The notes below the pieces were generated by a model that saw nothing but the letters and a program-made list of their open reading frames with translations, did no database searches and was not told the origin of the DNA. Below, one piece after another: positions 25,501 through 38,668 of a stretch of 64,000 nucleotides of DNA; position 1 is the stretch's first letter, and the number at the start of each line of letters is the position of its first letter. Source of the DNA: Plectrocnemia conspersa (Eukaryota > Arthropoda > Insecta > Trichoptera > Polycentropodidae); assembly GCA_009617715.1 (NCBI GenBank), contig VTFK01000587.1:1-64000 (forward strand), given 5' to 3'. Position numbers and translations under genes: made by a program.

Positions 25501-27070
25501 AACCGCAATGCAAGATTAGGTCTTTAGGGCAGAAATTGCTATCAATGAATCTTTAGAACCGGCAGAATATAACAGCAAAAATATTAACGAACTTTTTCTA
25601 AAAATAGAACTCGTCAAAATCTCAGCTAAGTTAACAAATATTTTTTTATCTTGTTTTAAAATATCGGCTATCCGAAAAATAATAAAACCGAAAATCAGTA
25701 AAGAAAAAAATAAAAAATAAAGTTTTAAAATAGTATTTAATAAAAAAAAAAAGTTCATTATTGTTTTGTTATTTATGTGGGTTTTTGAGGACACGATAAC
25801 TGTCGTAGTTATAATTATATTATCACGAAACTTATTCTAAAAATAAATCTCGTATATATTTCGACTAATATAAAAGCGTTCTTTTACATTTTTTTGTCAT
25901 TGATATATGTGGATTTTTGAGGACATGGTAACTGTCGTAGTTTTGATAATATCGTCATGAAACTTATTCGTAAAATAGATGTTGTACTGCTATTTTTTTA
26001 AATGGCAGCTATTCAAATATATTCCGATAAAAATATTAGAAGAAAAATTAAAAATGTAAAAACATGTTTATGTTTATATTCTTTTATATCGACATAAACT
26101 GGTTTTGAAAATATTTGATCGGAATAGGTTTATTAGTCAACTTAATCCACTATTTTGTTTCAAAATAGTGGCTATCCAATAAAATAAAAATTCACATTAA
26201 AAAAAAATAAAAAACGTATAAAAATTTTAATTTAAATTTTTTTTTTTTTTTAAATTTGGTTATATACGTAAGTTTTTGAGTACACGGTAACTGCCGTAGT
26301 TTTGATTTTATTGTCATAAAACATAATTTAAAAATAGATCTTTTAAATATCTCAGTTCATTTTTTTATTCAGTCTGACATATTTTTATAAAAACTCCAAT
26401 AAAAAAAAATCTTAAGAGAAAAAAAAAAGGAGTAAGAAATGTTTAGAAATAGAAATTTATTTAATATGAAGATAAAAAAAATGTACTTTTTAATCATAAC
26501 GAATTTTCAAGATATGATAACATTTATAATTTTTATCATATCGACATGAAACTTGTTTTAAAAATATTTTGATTTAATCTATTGGTCAAAATAATCCGCT
26601 AATTTATTTAAGAATAGCGGCTGTCATAAAAATAAAAACTCATCTTGGAAAAAAATATAAAATGTTTAAAAATATAAAGAAAAATATTTGTTTTTAAATT
26701 TATTTTATCATTTATGTAGGATATAACGAACTTTAAAGATTTGATAACTGTTGCAATTTGTAACATATCGACATGAAACGTGCGTGGGGCTTTATTTATA
26801 TATGTATAGGTTTTATTACGGTAAAAACTTGGTGGACTTTGACGGATAGACAGCGGCGGTGCTGCTTCGTTTACCGTCCATCCATTACTACATTAATAAC
26901 ATGTAAACTATATTTCAATACCACCCGTCATCATCTATCCATCAAACTCGTTTTAAAATAACTTTTTTTAAATATCTCGATTTAGTATGTTAGTCAATCT
27001 AATCCGCTAATTTATTTAAAAATGGCAGCTATTCAAAACATAAATAAATTAAAACTGTCTTAAGAAAAAT
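25500..27070. repeat. degenerate tandem array, period near 235 bp
   Basis: A unit beginning TTTTTGAGGACACGRTAACTG, followed by TCRTAGTTTTGAT..., TCGACATGAAACTTRTT, TTAGTCARTCTAATCCGCTA and AAATRGCRGCTATTC, recurs with heavy divergence. Recognisable starts are near 25782, 25916, 26275, 26505 and 26735; the last intervals are about 230-235 bp. Partial units and deletions are frequent. The same unit reappears at 52535-53600. No coding content; this could be an old satellite or internal tandem repeats of a transposon. Confidence 0.7.
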
Positions 27071-27847
27071 GAAGAAGTAAAAAACGCTGAAAAGTAGATT
27101 TTGAGATTAAATAAAATATGTTCAATAAAAAAAAAACCCTTGAACAAGAAAGTATACTGGTCGAAAATTTTCTATAATAGATCTTAAAATTTAAAATAAA
27201 AATAAATATTTACACCATTTTATATATTAAAATTAATCTAATTTCTGCAGATTTTGTCAGATTTTTTTGTTATGGAAAATTATTTTACTATAATCGAAGA
27301 AAAAATTGTTTTATTTTATTGTATTCGAGACATTAATTAATTCACTATATATCTTATTAAATGAGAATATTTGAGATTTGTATCCATATTCTATATTAAA
27401 ATATTGTTTGCTATTCTAATGCAATATAGTCTTTCCAATTTTAAAATTGTTTAAAAATATTTTTTACTATTTAACAAAATATATTACATAAAGATTCAGC
27501 AATAATTTTGGGATTAACTAAATTTTTCTAAAAAAATACTAATATAGAAAAAGAATTTATTTTTCATATTTAACATCCTAATTATATTCTGTTCTACAAA
27601 ACTTTTATTATGGGTTACATACAATACAAGTACATTTATAAGTATTATATATGTATAATATTTCGAAACTATGTTTATACCAGTTATATTAGTTTATTTC
27701 TGTTTTTATATAATACATATATTTAATAACTAGGAAAATTTGGGGTAACTATGTGTATCATAAAAAATATATTTTCATTGCTTTCCATTAAGTAAGAATC
27801 CAAAAAAATATTATTCGTGGCCTAATTAACCATGAGAATTTTGTTAA

Positions 27848-28028
27848 CCCTTTAAACGTCATCGACTTTTTAGTGAGTCAACTGTTATTTATCTTCACAT
27901 GTCAGTATCTCTTTATAAAAAAAATATAAAATACTTGATTTGCTGATCAATGAAGCTAGTGCAATAATCTTTAATAATTGAAAAAATATTTAAAAAAATA
28001 ATCAACAAAGTCGCTGGCGTTTAAGTGG
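27848..28028. mobile_element. piggyBac-like MITE, family 2, copy 2
   Basis: Perfect TTAA flanks (27844-27847 and 28029-28032) enclose 181 bp. Ends are CCCTTTAAACGTCATCGAC and, inverted, CCACTTAAACGCCAGCGAC, about 80% alike over 19 bp. The interior is AT-rich and non-coding. It is related to 18422-18639 and, inverted, to 52609-52784; it lacks the GACTCACCGGTGAGTC palindrome of those two. Confidence 0.8.
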
Positions 28029-28039
28029 TTAAATAAAAT

Positions 28040-31000
28040 AGTATGCCAATTTTGCGCTGCACTATAAAATGAGTTTCCAAATACATGTATTGTAAGAAAT
28101 AGTTAATAGCAATTTGCAAGTATAATAGCCAAATAATTTGCATGACATGATCAAATCGGTATTAGTTGAAATATATGCAGGATATTATTATTAATAAATA
28201 ACAATTCTTAGTGAATAATAACTTTCAGTAGTTTTTATTGAAAAACATACTGTAATCTACTTAAAACATTAAACATAATTCTGTACTTATCTCTATCGCA
28301 TTGACCTTGAATAATAATTAATTATCGAAATAACGTTAACACCATCTATCGACCGATTGTGTAACATTGGACTTTGCTCAGAAATTATAAGTAACAAATA
28401 TTTTGATGCTGTTTTAATTTTAACTGTGTATCTCATGGACATTGAATAGTCGGTAAAAGTTTTCGGCAGAATCATACTTTCAAACTAAAAAGTATAGTTA
28501 TCATTGTCACGTATTGTATTGTGAGTGTTCATTACGTTACTGTGAGCCTATAATTGAAAGTGAATTTTTATTTTGTACGCTTTGATGTTACTTACAGACA
28601 TTTAGCCTTAAGTAACGCACTGCTATATTCTATTTTATTGAAATAATTCTCACTGTATAGATAAATAATATGTTTTGTAATAAAATAGCAGGATGCCAAA
28701 CACATTGTCACTCTTTGAGGTTTGAGGAATATTATTAGCAAATAATAAGCAACACTGTCGATTCTGCATTGAAAAAACTTCAGTAATCAATGCACATGTG
28801 CGAACGACTAATCTCAAATCAACAAGCCGTTCTTTGGCCCCCCACGGCACAGGTGTGTTTTCATTATCTTGACGTGTTTTAGTGACACACGATTATATAG
28901 CATCACAAATTTGTCGAATACGGTAGTGCAAAATGTGACTAGATTTTGCACGTTTTTGTGACTCGTAATGGGTTCAGTCTAACACGGAGCTATCTAGTAC
29001 CTCGACTGGAATGTTCTGGAATTTCTCCAACGTGTTTTTTGGGTTGTTTTTTCCTCCGATGCCGAATGTGTATGGTGTTACGATGCCGACGCCAGTACCG
29101 CACGCCGTGACGGACGTCAGCGTACTGACTGGCGTCAGTCAAACCAGCTGCAAGGCGAATATCACATTTTTTACTGTCGATGATACCAATTTTTTGCCAT
29201 TTGTGATATATACAAGGATACGTATACTATAGGCGTGTATATGTCGGTATTTTATAGCCATGGTATATTTAGAAATCAGACATTTGTTTGGTAAAATTTA
29301 GACTAAGAACTTAATCAGCATTTATTATACTGTAATTACACCATTTTAATAGATTTTTTTATGCCACAAAGTAACTCGATAAAGTATATGTAGAATTACA
29401 CGTTTTTTGCAAAAAAACTTTTTTGTAAAAAAATGAACAATTAAAAAAATTGCAGTTATTTTTTAAAACTGCAATTTTTAAAAAACAAAATAAAAGTTAA
29501 AAATAAAAAAAAAGTGTTTTTTTCAATTTTTTTTATTTTTAACTTTCATTTTATTTTTAAAAAATTGCATTTTTTTATTTTTAACTTTCATTTTATTTAA
29601 GTATCTTCAGATTGAAGGCAAATAAAAACAATTTTTGTATGAGTTCAAAACTGACAATAAAGTAACAAAAACTGCTTGTGAACTGAACAATTATTTTATG
29701 CAATAGTGTAATGATATTCCCAAAAATTTTATGCTGCCTTTCTTTAGTTGATAACGACCAAATAAAGGCGTAAGTTAAATTAGAACCTACTACAATTAAA
29801 GAAATTGCACAAATAGTAAGTTATTAATAGATAGTTCAAGACTACTTCATTTATTTATTGTAAATATTATTTTGCAACAGGGTAAACAAAATCAATAACA
29901 ACAAATTAGTAGTGAGACATCAGACTGAAATCAAAGTCCATAAATTCGTGACTGTTTTATTAATTATAAACTAGAATTAATAGCAATATTAAAATTAACC
30001 ATGTATAATATACATACAATTATGAGTATGGTGGTTATTGTATATACTTATTTATAAAACATGATATAATGAGATTCATAGAAGAAAGATAAAATCAGTC
30101 GCTCATTTTCAATATATATATACATATATATTTGTATTTTGTAAATATTATTTTATGATGTAAAAGTATAAAGCTATATTTTATGCGTTACAGGAGGGTA
30201 GACACAATCAAAAAAATATTAAGTAAATAGTAAAATCCTATCTGAAATCAATACCATCAAATTTATTAATTGATCAAAGCTTTTAATTTAATTAATAATC
30301 CGTGAGATTTGTTATGGTAAAGTAGTAATTCATTAAAAATGTTATACAAATATATTTATATAAAAATTTCACTACTTCTGGGTAGCTCTGTGTATATTAT
30401 ACATTTAGAATATTCATAGATTTAATAGAATTTGGCGATTTAGAATCGTGTAGTGTGTGTGAGAAGTTAATGCAAATAACAGAACTCAATTTAAAATATG
30501 GTAATAGTTGTATTAAATATACGAAATCACTGTCGTACAATATATGGCACGTATCATTCTATTCTATTCATGTTTCAATGATTCACGTATGTAGTTACAT
30601 ATATTTGTGTGTGTACGAAACAGCGGGAAGCGTTTACAGCGATAAGTGTTCATTTTAAATTACTATTAACCTTTATCGCGCGGTGCGTCAAAACTTCCGC
30701 TAAAACACACGTCAGATATCCCCTCGTCTAAGTGTTTTGATAAAAATGATTGCTGATGATTGTGCTGCATGTTATTTTCCATGATTCGATGTGTTTTTCT
30801 ATAGACATTAAATCGCAAAATATCAGCATTATTGCTTTGATTACTTCAGCAGAGATAATGTTTTCCGGTTGGAGCTACTTTTGTTGAATTAAATTGAAAA
30901 ATATATACAATGCACAAAGAGCAGTATTTAACATTTATGAATAAATACTACGTTTAGGCTATTAAAATTTTTTATTATTTCGTGAAGAATTTAAATTATA

Positions 31001-31620
31001 TTGTAATTGATCAATCTGGATTTTAGATAATTTATTTAATTATAAATCTGTTATTTGGAAAAACCAGATTCAAAGATAATCAATCAATTGACGTCTGATT
31101 GTAATCGTAGAGAACTAAATAGCTAGTACATGTTTAGATTAATCTAAAGTGAAATAATTCAGCAACTGAATCTCAAATGAAACATTTCAGAAATAACCGC
31201 TCTACCGCAATAAACTCTATAACATGCCTTACAAAGGGTTAAAATCACAAATAGATCAAACAACTTTTTGAATTAAACTCGCATATCTATTCCACAGTTT
31301 GTTTTATCGTTGCTTTAAAAGTTATAATTGAAATAAATTAGATGACACGTTTTTAGAAGAGAAAGGGTTATTTATAACATCGTGACTAAATATTAAATAA
31401 AAGTTATTTTTAAATTCAACGGGTTAATCCAGTATTTTTTTGTAAAAATATGTCAAAAAACTCACATCTTACTGGATTATCTTTTATTGAAACAAATATA
31501 TATTTAGTTTATTTTATTGTGGGCAAATTAGCATCCAACAAATCTTCTCAATGCAGAGACGAAAGGCAAGTGAAAGCTTTTGCTCCCACTTGAATTTGTC
31601 CAGAAAAATGTCATTTAAAG
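28040..31620. other. AT-rich gene desert with small mixed-composition patches
   Basis: No gene supported. Around 28800-29170 the composition is less AT-rich; 29100-29145 holds an inverted GACGTCAG / CTGACTGGCGTC arrangement. A strong A/T hairpin is listed separately. A 73-codon frame at 29011-29232 has no recognisable domain. Confidence 0.5.
29470..29569. repeat. long A/T-rich hairpin
   Basis: The arm starting TGCAATTTTTAAAAAACAAA (29470-29512) is matched by its near-perfect inverse at 29527-29569, with only a few mismatches over about 42 bp and a 14-bp loop. The right-arm phrase TTTTTATTTTTAACTTTCAT is repeated directly downstream (29572 on). It could be a fold-back relic or a precursor-like RNA hairpin; low complexity makes chance formation possible. 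Confidence 0.6.
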
Positions 31621-31625
31621 AACTA

Positions 31626-31826
31626 TGAGGGTAGGTCAATAAGTTCTTAATAAATTTAATAGATGGCGCATAAGTTACCGAAACAACTGTGTGAATGAGT
31701 TTAAGCGTGGTACTACATCCACAAGTGATAAACAGTTCTGCACGTCCACTTGTGGTGACTACGCCAGAAATGATCGACAAAATACATGATATGGTCTTGA
31801 ATGATCGACGAGTCAAAGTGTGTTGA
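31626..31826 (+). mobile_element. mariner transposon, truncated and frameshifted
   Basis: The start TGAGGGTAGGTCAATAAGTT beside a TA resembles a mariner terminus. About 110 bp on, one frame carries EFKRG and, after a frameshift, another carries SARPLVVTTPEMIDKIHDMV followed by LNDRRVKV, characteristic of the N-terminal half of mariner transposase (helix-turn-helix region). The frame stops at 31824 and no catalytic DD34D region follows, so only the first part survives. A non-functional relic. Confidence 0.75.
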
Positions 31827-31962
31827 GGCTACAAATGATATATCCATGGCGGATAATAAAAATATGATGCTCATTGTAGGAAATCAGTAGTTTTATTGGG
31901 TTTGATATTAAATATATTAAAATAGCCCCAATATGCATATAATTCAAAGATAGAAAAATAAA

Positions 31963-32160
31963 ATGCTAATGATGATATTGGATGCCCAATGGTTGGTTCG
32001 AAATTCATACATCGACCGGGAAATGTTTATGGCAATGGTGAAAGAAGAGATCTATAAGACAAACATAAAATATAAAGAAAGACTGACGAATCATCCCAAT
32101 CAGCTTGCTAAGGACTTAACAAAAATACAATAGAGAAAACGCTCGAAGAGAAAGGAAATA
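31963..32160 (+). mobile_element. jockey-type non-LTR retrotransposon 3' relic
   Basis: A frame from 31963 to TAG at 32131 reads QWLVRNSYIDREM, then a V-K-E-E-I block and YKERLTNHPNQLAKDL. These match the extreme C-terminal region of jockey-clade ORF2 (pattern RNS-x-IHRDL...Y-x-x-RL-x-x-HPN-x-LA). The frame resumes after the stop with basic residues. It lies about 140 bp after the mariner fragment; no RT core is nearby, so this is an isolated tail piece. Confidence 0.6.
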
Positions 32161-32943
32161 TTATGAAGTAAGACCTAAAATGTTTTTTTCAGTTGCGAAG
32201 TGAATCGCTAATGGGCGACTCACTCACCTGCCACTAAGCGGACAAACAAATTGTTTAATGTCGCATAAGAACAGAATACAAATTTTTCATATATATATAA
32301 AAAAAAATTAACATGTTCGAAATTTTGCACGATATACGCAACGTGTCAACATAAAAGAAATACATTTGCTTTATCTAAGGTTTGTCTAACGGTACCTAGC
32401 AGATCTCAGTAATTATGTTATGTAACAGAGAAATAACTGTGCGACAGCGGCCTGCCGGCCCTTTTTAATGATAAGGATGGCTGGCGAAGTGAAAACAAAA
32501 GTAGGTACTGCATACACAAAACTCTACTATTTCTACATTTTTATTTATATTTAGGCATATTTTTACCCAAATAGTACATATGTATTAAATATTAGCAGTA
32601 AATAAGTCTTAATAATTACATTTACATTTACGATTAAAATTTGCGCGAATCGTATGTTTCAGAAAAAAAAACATTTTTCATTGGAAAATATTGCATGTTT
32701 TTTTTCTGCTACCATCTAAAGTAAGGTTGTACTAGACAATGTAAAAAAATGTATTGAAGAGTATTTTTTACATCAAATTATTTTTTTATTTAATAAATAA
32801 ATATGTAAAATAAAATCTTTTTTTTATTGTTGTAACACTTAAATATTATTGTTTTAAATTAGTTTACAACACTGAAAGTACACAAAAAAAGTGGCAAATT
32901 CAAACACATATAATATAATTTATTTATAAAATACAGAACAATA

Positions 32944-33282
32944 TTTTTTCAAAAAAAAAATCATATTTGTAAAATCTAAATTGTCGTGAACTAAAAGGGT
33001 TAGGTTTTTGAAGGGTCAACCTTAAAAAAAAAGTGTGATAAATTTATATTTTTTTAATTTTAGCTATTGTACATTTAATATTTATTTTATAATATTTCAA
33101 TTATATTTATTTTCGAAAGATTTATTTCTCGTATTCTTATTTATTTTTATTTATGCTAAAAGTAACCTTAATTATAAATGTTCATGTAAATATTATAAAA
33201 TAAAAAATACACAAATACTGCATAACCCTTTTAGTTCCCGACAATTTAGATTTTACAAATGCGATTTTTTTTTTTTTTGAAA
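32944..33282. repeat. inverted repeat, arms about 58 bp (head-to-head repeat ends)
   Basis: The right arm starts TAACCCTTTTAGTTCCCGAC (33223) and continues through TTTACAAATGCGA and a T-run; the left arm (32944-33002) is the same sequence inverted with few changes. The arms are separated by about 220 bp. The TAACCCTTTTAG start resembles the TTAA-CCC ends of the MITEs here, so two related elements may lie head to head. Confidence 0.65.
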
Positions 33283-33781
33283 AAACCATAAATAAAGTAT
33301 GTTATTTTATATAATATTATTTTTAACCAATGTAATAAATGGAGGAATGTGAAGAAGTAAATGGGTCAAAACGGTTATTGGTAATTTTAGACAACACAAT
33401 AAAGGATCAACGTATAAAGTATTTTTAGAAGTACCTGAATGTAAGGAAAATTGTTTAAGCGCTTCTTATTGTTTAAAACATAAATTATATGTATAATTGG
33501 TCATCAATTTAATCTATCTGTTAAATGAGTAATATATTTTATTGGAATAAATTGCCGAGTGGCGCTCCCTGGTATACAAATTTAAATAGCATCCAGAAAC
33601 GGTCGATCAAAGACGATATTTTGTAAAAGTTGTCCTAGATTTATTGCTCCATAAGAAAAAAGATTTAACGCCCGTATTTTATAAGTATTTATAATAAATG
33701 AAATTATTTTAATTAAAATATTTAATATATCAATACAATATTTGCTGGAGTTTATATTTTAATTAAAGTGGAGAGAAAAAC

Positions 33782-33810
33782 AATCAATACCGGTAATACC
33801 GGTATTGATT
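33782..33810. repeat. near-perfect 29-bp palindrome
   Basis: Arms AATCAATACCGGT and ACCGGTATTGATT (13 bp each, exact) surround a central AAT. It lies at the 3' edge of the hAT transposase relic on the minus strand. It may be a protein-binding dyad or a transposon end. Confidence 0.85.
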
Positions 33811-34000
33811 ATTAAATGATTTGAATATATTTATTCCTAAAGTTTCATTGACAGCATTACCTACTGATAATTTTAATATGTGATTAGCACAATACCATAC
33901 TTTAATAGAAGGTAAATTAAGACAGTATTCAGTGCACTTTTACATCATAGCATTATAGCAGCACCGTCACACGCCATTATCTTCTGTCATCACTTAAGAG
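33788..34000 (-). mobile_element. hAT transposase relic
   Basis: Reading the minus strand, one frame gives KCTEYCLNLPSIKVWYCANH then ILKLSVGNAVNE. This resembles the hAT catalytic-domain block with a conserved Cys-x-x-His (C-A-N-H) followed by a leucine-rich helix. Just upstream another frame reads MTEDNG and CDGAA, resembling the preceding T-x-DGA block. Frame changes separate the parts, so it is inactive. Neither TIR was found. Confidence 0.6.
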
Positions 34001-34895
34001 TAAAGATATTAAAGTGAGGAAGCATATACTCCTATCGTTATTTTTTCAAGTTATACCATGTACAAAAACAAATTTACTAACAGATTCGATACAGATATCA
34101 CCGTCAAAAAATGTTATATGACAAAAAAAAGTACTGGGTTAAACAGTGTATATTATCACACACTTAAAGTCAAAACCAGTTAAAGTGATTCAGTTAATAT
34201 ATAATAAAAACCCCTTTAGAATCAGAAATGCATTTTTTACTTTAAATTTGGTAAGAGCCGAGCGAAAACCGTAAACTTTTCCTATTATAGAGCAGATTTA
34301 GTGCAGCTCGTGTTTTTACGTTCTCAGAGATGTTAATGGCTTGGAAGTGTCATAAATGACAAAAAACATGTCGACTCTACGTAAATTCTACTATGAAATT
34401 CGCGAGATAATACCGGGTGATTTTTAAATGTCGAAATCTCGTGAATTGTAAATTTCACACTAATAGTAAATTCAAGATTTGTCACAGTAAATTTATTAGC
34501 GAGATGTCTTAATTTTCAGTATAAGGACTGTTTTTTGTATTGTCCGTAGCATTAAAATAAAAATTTGATACGAATTTGTTGAAAATGAGTCCTGATTTTG
34601 TCTCATAAAGATACATATTATACATGTATGATAGTAAACAATACCTGCTTTGAACACACTGGGTACATAAGCGATAAGATATCGTGTGCTATGTAAATGT
34701 AAAGGGAGTTTATTCCAGTTACTTTGTTATTTTATGTAAAATTCTAATAATCCAATAAACTAGCTAATGGAACAAGATTTAATAAAAACTTACAAAAAAT
34801 ATATTCGTACAAGTAAAAAGGTGTTACATTTTTTCTTCGCAGACAAGCAATGCGATTTTTTTTGACTTATTTATATAGTATATACATAAAATATT

Positions 34896-35084
34896 TTAAG
34901 AATATATAATAATAATACTTATTTTGGCAAAGTCTTGCAATATGTGTGTGTTTATATTATCACTTTCTGGGAGAGTGATTTGACCCGAGAGATTTTCCTT
35001 AATCTCTTCCAAACATTTCTCTCGCACAATACGCTGGAAGTAATCCATCAGGGTATTTCCGATTTCACAATCAGATCCAGAAGA
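34896..35084 (-). pseudogene. coding-like relic of unknown family
   Basis: 62 codons are open on the minus strand, including LMDYFQRIVREKCLEEIKEN then LSGQITLPESDN. Immediately upstream a different frame (LRSLLDLIVKSEIP) appears to be its continuation, broken by a single frameshift near 35060. The joined composition is protein-like and charged, unlike chance frames here. Family not recognised; a decayed transposon protein or a retro-copied gene is possible. A shorter open frame exists on the opposite strand (34935-35138) and looks like a shadow. Confidence 0.3.
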
Positions 35085-35149
35085 CTACGTAAACGCGAAG
35101 TAAACTGTGAGCTTGTAGTTAACGATCGGCAGAGATAACTACGAAAGAA

Positions 35150-37900
35150 TTAGCAACATTGCGGTAATCTTACATTTATCTAATAAATTAATATGTATGT
35201 ATATATATAATATCATATATAAGTAATAATTTATTTCCATATATATCATTGAAGTTTATGACACTATTTTTAATAATTATTTATCTATTTTTTACTTTTA
35301 TATTTTTTAATAAATCATTATCTATTCAATAGATATTTGATTGAATTTTTAAAGCGACTGCTGTACCTTACCATGAAGGCAGAAAAATCAGAAAATACAT
35401 GTTTCTGTTTATCACAAGAACTATTCCAAACAGTAGGAACAGGAAATTGTGCTACAAAAAAATAATTACAGTAATATATTCTAGCTAAAAATCACCACAT
35501 TAAGAAAACTTAAAATTTCGCCAAAAGAGAATTAAGCATAATTTTGTAGCGATTTTTATATATTTTTTTTGCTACTAAGAATTTTTTTAAATATGTTTAT
35601 TTCAATAATATAGATAAGTTTACAGACATATTGATTATATATGTATGTATAATATACATATATGTTAATGGTTTAAACCATTTTCGTGTTTACAGTTAGT
35701 TATTAGCTAAATTCAGTAAAAAATGAGGATATAAAACAAAACTTTTGTGATTATAATTTGAGGTAAAAAATTAAAAAACCTTTTACAATTTAGGCAGAAG
35801 AAAAATAAAAATACAGGAAGCAAACAAATAAATAGATTAAGTGATAATTTGCCTACATTGTCTGTGTGGTTTCGCAAGATATTTTTATAATATTTACTGG
35901 TATGAAAATAACAGTGTTCTTTAATTGTTAATATTTGAAGATTAATATGCATTTTTTAAAGATAAGTATAAAAAGAGGTATTATATATTATTTTTAAAGC
36001 ATTGTTTTGACTGACTTGTAATTTAGAAAAAAAAATAGTATTACTGTTGTATGTTAAAATGAGTCTAATTAATTGTTTAAATAATAGATTAAAAAAATAT
36101 TTTTTATAGTTAGCGCGCTTTTTTTTTTAATAAATATCGGTTCACTAGCAACTATCAGTTGAATTATGTATCTATCTATCTTTAAAATAGTTTAAACCGG
36201 TACTCCGGCGATCATCAACCAAGTGTTGAATAACAATAGTAATGCGTGCAAGGTCTAACGCGCGCCCTTCTCAAACAAAATATAGTTATTTTCGACGTGA
36301 ATAACGTTTTATTAGGTAATCTGTGCAATATTTCCAATTATTAACGCAATTATTCAGTCACTAGATCTCTCATCCATTTCACCTCACTTACGATACGGGT
36401 TGATCTTTCTTTTCCTTTGTTCATCCAATCGCTAGATTTATCTTTAAATTATAACAAAATGTAGTTAGAACCCCCGCACATATTAACTGGACGAGTTAAT
36501 GAAATTATGTATATAATAGTGCAAATACAACTTTATTATAATATTAATAATAATAGATCATAAAAATTAATTTGGAAAATGTATTTTGTTAATTATTATA
36601 TTTTAATTATTTTTGTAGACGTCTACATATATTTTTCTATATAAATCGTGAAAATAAAATTATTTTATAAAATTGGTTATTGGTAGATTGTGTTCATTTA
36701 ACCACAAAGTATTAGTGGCGTTAAACAAAATTAGTTAAACGAATCGATATCCCTCCTGTCAAGCAAGATTGAAAGGATAGATAAAGTAGATGGAAAGACC
36801 ATAATTATATCATTAGTCAGGATGTCTGAAAATAAAAATTCTCCCAGAACGTGACCTATGTAGTAAAAAGTGGGTAAAAAAACGATCAAATGTGTGTAGC
36901 TAAAATAAATTATTTAACCTATAATTTAAATTGTGTAACAATACAGTGTAACATTAGTCTAATTTCCAGGAAAATAGCTAAGTAAATAGTTGGAAAAGTT
37001 CTAAGGAAAATTAGCGACAGGCGTTTAATGCGAAAAGTTTATATCTGATCCGAGCAATTTGGATCGATTGACGTAAATCAGTTAAAAATTTAGTTCCTGG
37101 AGCTTGCACGTATAATATAGCTATACTATTTGGCATATTATGGTATAACAAAACTTTTCATCTGACGTCATAATGATAATAATTTACGCACACTACGCTT
37201 GAGCGTATTTTTTTATTGCTACGACAAAAGGAAAAATATGAGATTGATGTTTTCTGGTGCAGACAATGGTGAAAACACGCTCACACATACAAGCTGAAAG
37301 AAGGGGAAGCTATGGGGGGATGATGCAAAAAAGGTTTGCTCATATCTGAGCTAAAAAAATATGATGAAAAAAGCGTCTTTGTATATTGTTTTCCGCGGGC
37401 GAGTCACAAAGCTTACAGGAGAAAGATAATCCCTTAATACTATTCATTGAATTTTTGCATAAGTACAATTTAAAAATGTTTATATATTTCGAATAAATAT
37501 ATCTAAAAGTAATTAAAAGATGACTAAGTGTCAATTGAACGTTATCACGTGTCGTCGAGAAGTGGTTAAAGAGTTTCAAAGTAGAAGGAAACTTCTGACA
37601 CGGTTCTATGATTCACTAACTTTCTGGTTTATGTGTGTTTGGGTATGGGTTTATATGTATCACTTACAATACACGTAGAAAAATATATTTTCCTATTATT
37701 CCGTCGATGTAAAAACGCAAGTTGAGCAGAAAACCCTTTCAAACTAAAGAAACAATGCCATAACTTATTTCAACTCAGTTTATCGAAACGTACAATAAAA
37801 AAAAATCTAATATAAATCCTATCCTATGTGCTACGTGGGTGAATAAAACGATTTTTTATTTTATTAAGATTTAAGATCATAATTATATTTTCAGAGATTT
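35150..37900. other. AT-rich DNA without recognisable genes
   Basis: Nothing can be supported apart from a modestly GC-richer patch around 36180-36270 and 37200-37330. Frames of 70-80 codons at 35713-35952 and 37340-37579 (both minus) have biased composition and no domain. Confidence 0.55.
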
Positions 37901-37949
37901 TGTTGGAGTTAATTAAAAATAAATAAATATAAGTATTGTTACAACATCA

Positions 37950-38050
37950 GACTGATTGTCCACTATTAAAAAAATGTTGTGAGAATCGAACCCATCACTA
38001 TATGAATATTAAATTTTGTCACAATTGTAGCTGGTTAAAAGTTAATGTTA
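37950..38050 (-). repeat. possible tRNA-derived SINE relic
   Basis: On the minus strand ATGGGTTCGATTCTCACAAC matches a T-arm / B box (GGTTCGATTC) well. Upstream TAACCAGCTACAATTGTGAC could be a degraded D-arm region, but a tRNA cloverleaf cannot be completed. An A/T-rich tail follows. Confidence 0.3.
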
Positions 38051-38668
38051 TTTACCCTTACGTGTTAAGAATTTTAATGTCGATTATCATTAGTTTTTAT
38101 TAGTTCGCCCTTAATATTCCCAGCACCTTATATTTATTCTAGACGTCACATATGTATAATAATTAAGCAAGGGATTATTATCTGGATTTTTTATACATAA
38201 AGTTAATATTCTGTAACGTATATAATTGATTTATTATCTATATATGTACATACATATATATAATGACCAATTATCTATGAACAATACGCTAAGTAAATTA
38301 TATATTAAAGTTAATTAAAAACAATATCATGACGTCAATAAACACTACGTATCACTTTATAAATAAAATAATTAGATTTATAATGAAATTATGAAATAAC
38401 AATTTAATTAATATTAAAAATTGCCTTTTTAAAAATATTTTTGACATTTGCTATATAATTTATATTATATATTTTATTTCTAACCATAAATTAGAGAATT
38501 CGTAGGCATAAAATGTAGTCAAACAATAAAAATGGACAACGTTAAAATTATTTTTTGTTACACGTATAATATAATATGTTTACAAAAATAATTTAATTGT
38601 ATGTTTATATGCTATAGCTATAATATATTTTCACTAGCGTTTAAAAATATTCACCGGTAGATATATAA

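Noticed and set aside
31514..31816. 100-codon minus-strand frame
   Set aside because: Antisense shadow over the mariner relic, whose conserved residues are on the plus strand.
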